Of a stretch of 19,479 nt of DNA, positions 16,230 through 19,479 are shown in pieces. Each line of letters opens with the position of its first letter. Within the stretch, counting starts at the first letter, position 1. The notes below the pieces were generated by a model. It was given only the letters and a program-made list of their open reading frames with translations, made no database searches and was not told the origin of the DNA. Location: contig CALGTT010000314.1 of assembly GCA_937901485.1 (NCBI GenBank), positions 1 to 19,479 of the forward strand, given 5' to 3'. The position numbers and the translations under genes are program-made. The DNA is from an uncultured Ruminococcus sp. (lineage in GTDB: Bacteria > Bacillota > Clostridia > Oscillospirales > Ruminococcaceae).

Positions 16230-18794
16230 TTATTCTCTCACCAGAACCCCTTGCCTAATTGGAAAATTGGAATACAGATGGACAGTGCAGTCGTATCTTA
16301 CAAGTCTTGCCCTGCCGACTGCCTGTTCCGTTTCGCTTTCAATCATCCAGAGCTGAAGGATACGCAGAAACTCCTTTTCATACGTCATCATCGGAAATAT
16401 AAAACCGTTTCTTCTCACATTGCGGACTGCAAGTACATCGTCTATCTCCGCACCAAGCTCCATCCCCCAGAGCTTGTACACATATTCAGGACGATGAAAT
16501 GTACCGATCACTGCCAGATCCATTCCCTGCAATGCATTGAACCCATGGGCAGCTCCCAGATAGATCTCATCCGCTTCTGCGTATTCCTTAAAGGTGATGA
16601 TATTGCTGCCGCTATGCCTTTGACGAAGCATAGCCAAAACGCCGGCGTTACGGTTCAGATAGTCCCGGCTGTAGGTGTGATCGGTATGCAGGAAAAGCTG
16701 TCCGCAATTCCGGAGCTGTCCCATATCATAGAAGCCACGCAGTCTTTCTCTGAATACGCTCCTGTAAATCCGTTCATCAGCAGTCGCAGTGAAAACAGTG
16801 CAATCACATTCCGGTAAGCCCCTGTGATGCAGAAAATAAATCGTGTCCTCATCATCTTTACAATAGAAACTGCGTGCATACAATGCATGGTAAATGTCGG
16901 ATTTACAGTCATCATGGATCGCAGCGTTGATCATATTCCTGTCATCCTTACTGATCTCCGCTGAAAATAAGGCCAAACGTGTGTAGCCGTTTACAGAAAG
17001 TATCTCCCACAGTCTGTCCTTGATCCGCCGGTCAATCGTGGTCATCTTCTGAAGCTGTTTCAGAATCCGCTGAAGATCAGCCGCTGACACCTGATGGATC
17101 TGCATCATAAACGGCAGGATGTCCTCGTCTATGATCACCTGACGGTTATGCAGGTAATCCCTTTTCATCAGAAGCAGCCTTGCATGGGTAGTCAGCACAA
17201 GCTTTCCCTTGAATTTCCGTATCGTTTCAATCTGTTTCAAGTATTGTGCTGCAATGGGATTTCCGCTTTTGCGTAAAATATAGTTGCAGGCAGTGTCATC
17301 ACCGATCGCATAATGACTGCGGATCTCGTCAGCAGTTTCCTTATCCAGAACACGCAGCACCTCCTCAATCATGGGCGTGACAACACAGGATATTCCACAT
17401 TTTCTTGCTTCATCGGCAATGCTGTGCATGAGTCTTCCGTTCGGAACAGCCACAATGGTCTGACATTCTGATTCCATGGCTGACCGCAGATACGCATAGG
17501 TCTTACCTGCACCCGTAGGGGCTTTGATTACCTTGATGCCCTCCATATTCATGCATTGCTTGAGAGTTACAGCGATATTGCGGTGCATTTCCTCCTGAGT
17601 AACATAGTGCACTTCTTCGTTCACCGTATACACCTCATGGCATAGGTGCCTGAGCGTATAACACAGAGTGGAATCGTGGCTGCAGCTATCGGAATAAGGA
17701 CAATAGTGATTGCATCGCATGGCGTGGTAATCATTTTTCACAGACCACTTCATCTGCTCCTCTTTCCTTGAAATATCGCCATATTGCTCCGCATAGGTGT
17801 GCATGACTTCTGTGAACATCTGCTGTCCGCCTTTCAGATGAATGAGATTTGTCATCAAGCCGAACCATTCGTCATGGCACAAACGTCTCCCCTGCTGAAA
17901 GTCCGAAAGCAGCTGACAATGGCTGAAATTCGACGGATTCACACGAATCATGGAGCTTTTCCGCTCCGATTTTATTCTGATCGGTTTGTCAGTGAAAAAA
18001 ATCTGATATCTGCTTGTAACAGAAGATTTTTGGGCATTCACCATATTATGATATATGGTAAATGCCTGAATTTCTTCATTTTTCATCGTTTCAAGCAATA
18101 TGGTATCTTCCCCGTTGTTCAGGAAGGAAGAAGGGACACCGGAATTGTTAATGTCGGAGCAGGATTCAATATAAAATGTATTGTTCCTCAGAACAACATG
18201 GGATTTATTGGAAATCACATTCAGCTTTTTCACCTTATTGGTGGGCTGTGTTTCCGAGAGGAATTGCAATGTGCTGAGCAGCAGATCATAGATAGAGAAA
18301 TATGTATTCTCATAGTAGGTAACATTCCTTCCCGGATAATAGAGTTTGCTGAAGTCCTTGGAGGTAGGATCGGCTTCCGGAAAGATCGTACAAAGGCAGT
18401 ACTGGATCAACGTTGCTGCTTCCTGAGCACGAACCTCCTGCATACAGACGAATACCAGACGGAATCTGGAAAAGTTGACAGAGCTTTTGGTTTCATAGTA
18501 CAATGCAATCGGGATATGGTACCGTTCCGTTCGTGCAATGGCATCCTCAATAGAAATCCCTCCATCGAAATCCAGGGCAAATAACTGTATGGATGCCATC
18601 TCTTTTTGCTTCTTCTGACTGCCATAGAAGGAACACGGGCACCAGACATGCTGGCGTTCGATCAGCTCGGCAAGTTCTTTGAGCAATACTGTCCGTTGGC
18701 TGCTTGCAATACAGGCTGCAATCTTTTTGGTGTTGATGCAGGATTTCTCAATTCCTGCAATGCTCTTGGGGTACACGGATATCTTATACTTCAT
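16230..18794 (-). CDS. archaeo-eukaryotic primase-like domain fused to helicase
   Basis: The 854-aa product has an N-terminal AEP/PrimPol-like region (about 65-170) with LFALDFDGG (D75, D77 as candidate metal ligands), a SRFRLVF strand and the PTSKDFSKLYYPGRN segment (143-157) seen in phage- and plasmid-type primases. A four-cysteine cluster (361, 365, 371, 378) precedes a helicase-like ATPase with KAPTGAGKT (424-432), IIDED (554-558) and, near the C-terminus, a Q...GRAR motif VI. Such proteins prime and unwind DNA for replication of mobile elements, but are also found in defence loci. I chose the ATG at 18794 because AAGGAG lies 8 bases before it; an in-frame ATG at 18836 adds 14 unlikely residues and has no such site. 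It is monocistronic as far as I can see, and its promoter is unclear. Confidence 0.87.
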   Translation of the reverse strand: MKYKISVYPKSIAGIEKSCINTKKIAACIASSQRTVLLKELAELIERQHVWCPCSFYGSQKKQKEMASIQLFALDFDGGISIEDAIARTERYHIPIALYYETKSSVNFSRFRLVFVCMQEVRAQEAATLIQYCLCTIFPEADPTSKDFSKLYYPGRNVTYYENTYFSIYDLLLSTLQFLSETQPTNKVKKLNVISNKSHVVLRNNTFYIESCSDINNSGVPSSFLNNGEDTILLETMKNEEIQAFTIYHNMVNAQKSSVTSRYQIFFTDKPIRIKSERKSSMIRVNPSNFSHCQLLSDFQQGRRLCHDEWFGLMTNLIHLKGGQQMFTEVMHTYAEQYGDISRKEEQMKWSVKNDYHAMRCNHYCPYSDSCSHDSTLCYTLRHLCHEVYTVNEEVHYVTQEEMHRNIAVTLKQCMNMEGIKVIKAPTGAGKTYAYLRSAMESECQTIVAVPNGRLMHSIADEARKCGISCVVTPMIEEVLRVLDKETADEIRSHYAIGDDTACNYILRKSGNPIAAQYLKQIETIRKFKGKLVLTTHARLLLMKRDYLHNRQVIIDEDILPFMMQIHQVSAADLQRILKQLQKMTTIDRRIKDRLWEILSVNGYTRLALFSAEISKDDRNMINAAIHDDCKSDIYHALYARSFYCKDDEDTIYFLHHRGLPECDCTVFTATADERIYRSVFRERLRGFYDMGQLRNCGQLFLHTDHTYSRDYLNRNAGVLAMLRQRHSGSNIITFKEYAEADEIYLGAAHGFNALQGMDLAVIGTFHRPEYVYKLWGMELGAEIDDVLAVRNVRRNGFIFPMMTYEKEFLRILQLWMIESETEQAVGRARLVRYDCTVHLYSNFPIRQGVLVRE

Positions 18795-18844
18795 TTTCAT
18801 ATCTCCTTTTTTCAGATCATGGAGATGTTGAAGCAAAAGTAAAA

Positions 18845-18867
18845 ACGGACAGGATGCCCCTGTCCGT
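18845..18867 (-). terminator. Rho-independent terminator upstream of primase gene
   Basis: A perfect 9-bp stem, ACGGACAGG with CCTGTCCGT around a 5-base loop, is followed on the minus strand by TTTTTACTTTT, a good U-run. The other direction gives only a weak U-run. It ends transcripts coming from 18925 and above, about 50 bases before the primase-helicase start. It might also act as an attenuator for that gene, because no promoter is visible between them. Confidence 0.75.
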
Positions 18868-18924
18868 TTGTGTTCATCGCACTATGCAAACCGTTCACAT
18901 CACACATAGTACGGCTGCGAACGA

Positions 18925-19071
18925 TCAGAGATCAAAGCCATCCGCAGCAGCCCACTCCGCTTCGTCATGAAAGGTTTTCACGGGTGAGCCAGTTGTTATA
19001 TATCTTGTAATCTCTCTTAGAAATGCATACAGATGAAAACTGCATCCACTGATTCCATACAGGGTATGGGG
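18925..19071 (-). pseudogene. C-terminal remnant of an unknown gene
   Basis: A 48-codon open frame ending TGA at 18925 reads as plausible protein, including FHLYAFLREITRYITTG and an acidic tail ending DEAEWAAADGFDL. It has no start codon of its own, is bounded upstream by a stop at 19072-19074, and is followed after about 57 bases by a strong terminator in the same direction. That is what the tail of a deleted gene would look like. I do not recognise the family. Confidence 0.35.
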
Positions 19072-19244
19072 TTATGGGATGCTGGAATTCTGTCACTTGG
19101 ATTTTGTTATAGGGATGTTGTGGTTGATATATTTTATGATTATATCACTCAACAAAAAATATTAACGATAGCACAATAACAGCCACTGATCATTCATGCT
19201 AATTTTCCCCTTTTCAGTTACATACTATTATAGTGCTACGATAG

Positions 19245-19270
19245 GCTCTATCATATGAAATGATAGGAGC
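19245..19270. promoter_or_regulatory. stem-loop in the leader of the DUF960 gene
   Basis: GCTCTATCAT (19245-19254) pairs with ATGATAGGAGC (19260-19270) around a 5-base loop, with one bulged G at 19266. It lies about 38 bases upstream of the DUF960 start and could be an operator or a leader-RNA hairpin. The bases between 19075 and 19307 hold no gene I can support. A TATTAT at 19226 could be a -10 box but lacks a good -35 partner. Confidence 0.4.
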
Positions 19271-19307
19271 ATAGGTACATAGCAAAACTGCGAAAGGAGG
19301 AAGGAAC

Positions 19308-19479
19308 ATGTTTCAGAACAACCGCTATCTCACCCGTGGCGTGAGCGAAAGAATCCCTATCGAACTCCAGCTCCTCATGTGGAATGCCCTCGCCGCCATC
19401 CCTGAGCCGAAAGACTATTTCCAAGTCTTTCGGCTTTCTGTTTTGAATGGCATCCAGCGTATCGAACATGAACAGGAAC
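19308..19479 (+). CDS. DUF960 family protein, partial (runs off window)
   Basis: This is the only convincing plus-strand gene. An ATG at 19308 preceded by AAAGGAGG (19293-19300) opens a frame that reaches the window end (57 codons). It begins MFQNNRYLTRGVSERIP and continues IELQLLMWNAL and DYFQVFRLSVLNGIQRI, which matches the start of DUF960 proteins (MF.N.RY.TRGV...IP.ELQ..MW). The function of that family is unknown; it is seen in Firmicutes and often on mobile elements. The gene is divergent from the primase-helicase. A perfect 12-bp inverted repeat lies within codons 33-43. Confidence 0.85.
   Translation, partial: MFQNNRYLTRGVSERIPIELQLLMWNALAAIPEPKDYFQVFRLSVLNGIQRIEHEQE
19405..19435 (+). 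terminator. terminator-like hairpin inside the DUF960 coding region
   Basis: AGCCGAAAGACT (19405-19416) and AGTCTTTCGGCT (19424-19435) form a perfect 12-bp stem with a 7-base loop, followed on the plus strand by TTCTGTTTT. The shape is that of an intrinsic terminator, yet it lies about 100 bases into an apparently intact reading frame. It could act as an intragenic attenuator in an untranslated message, or simply be a strong RNA hairpin. The U-run is interrupted, so termination is uncertain. Confidence 0.4.

Noticed and set aside
17784..18584. Plus-strand open frame (266 codons)
   Set aside because: It is antisense to the primase domain, with no start signals.
18795..18844. Promoter directly before the primase-helicase gene
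   Set aside because: No -10/-35 pair with acceptable spacing is visible; only the ribosome-binding site is convincing.
19251..19469. Minus-strand 72-codon frame at the right edge
   Set aside because: It is antisense to the DUF960 gene, which has a strong ribosome-binding site and a family match.
1..19479. CRISPR array, tRNA or rRNA genes
   Set aside because: No regularly spaced repeats and no cloverleaf or ribosomal RNA sequence were seen on either strand.

Overview
This window looks like an accessory, defence-rich stretch of chromosome or an integrated element from a gut-type Firmicute, probably Oscillospiraceae/Ruminococcus-like. The basis is the moderate base composition, purine-rich Shine-Dalgarno sites, a DUF960 protein typical of Firmicutes, and a short palindromic repeat of the kind scattered through Faecalibacterium/Ruminococcus genomes. 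I see no rRNA, tRNA, CRISPR array or core metabolic gene. The organism assignment is inference.

Layout. Positions 45-7716 (minus strand) hold a four-gene, tightly packed operon. In transcription order it encodes a CoiA-like zinc-finger protein (511 aa), a coiled-coil protein with a degenerate P-loop (893 aa), an unrecognised protein (338 aa) and the N-terminal part of a large DUF1998/DruE-type SF2 helicase. The helicase stops inside a palindromic MITE-like repeat at the window edge, just after helicase motif IV, so its C-terminal half is missing from this reading frame. Positions 7717-8728 are a graveyard of mobile DNA. They hold a short, internally deleted group II intron with a recognisable domain V that sits between a good sigma-A promoter (8066-8094) and the first gene, then a small orphan reading frame, and then a decayed IS66-family tnpA with its terminal repeat.

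Positions 8729-16123 (minus strand) are a second operon with its own strong promoter (16195-16223): a MazG-like nucleotide pyrophosphohydrolase (107 aa), a nuclease-plus-SF2 helicase (757 aa) and a very large fusion of a DEDDh exonuclease, a RecQ helicase and a UvrD/Rep-type helicase (1593 aa). Upstream lies a single gene (16230-18794) for an archaeo-eukaryotic-type primase joined to a helicase, preceded by a hairpin terminator and the tail of a broken gene. At the right edge a plus-strand DUF960 gene begins (19308 to the window end).

How it works together (inference): both operons combine helicases with nuclease, zinc-finger or nucleotide-hydrolysing partners and carry no housekeeping function, which is the pattern of anti-phage systems. 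Operon 1 resembles Druantia because it ends in a DruE-like helicase, but its three partner genes are not ones I can match to a named Druantia type. Operon 2 couples nucleotide hydrolysis to an exonuclease/double-helicase engine. The promoter-to-gene interruption by an intron relic and the truncated helicase suggest that operon 1 may be decaying in this strain.
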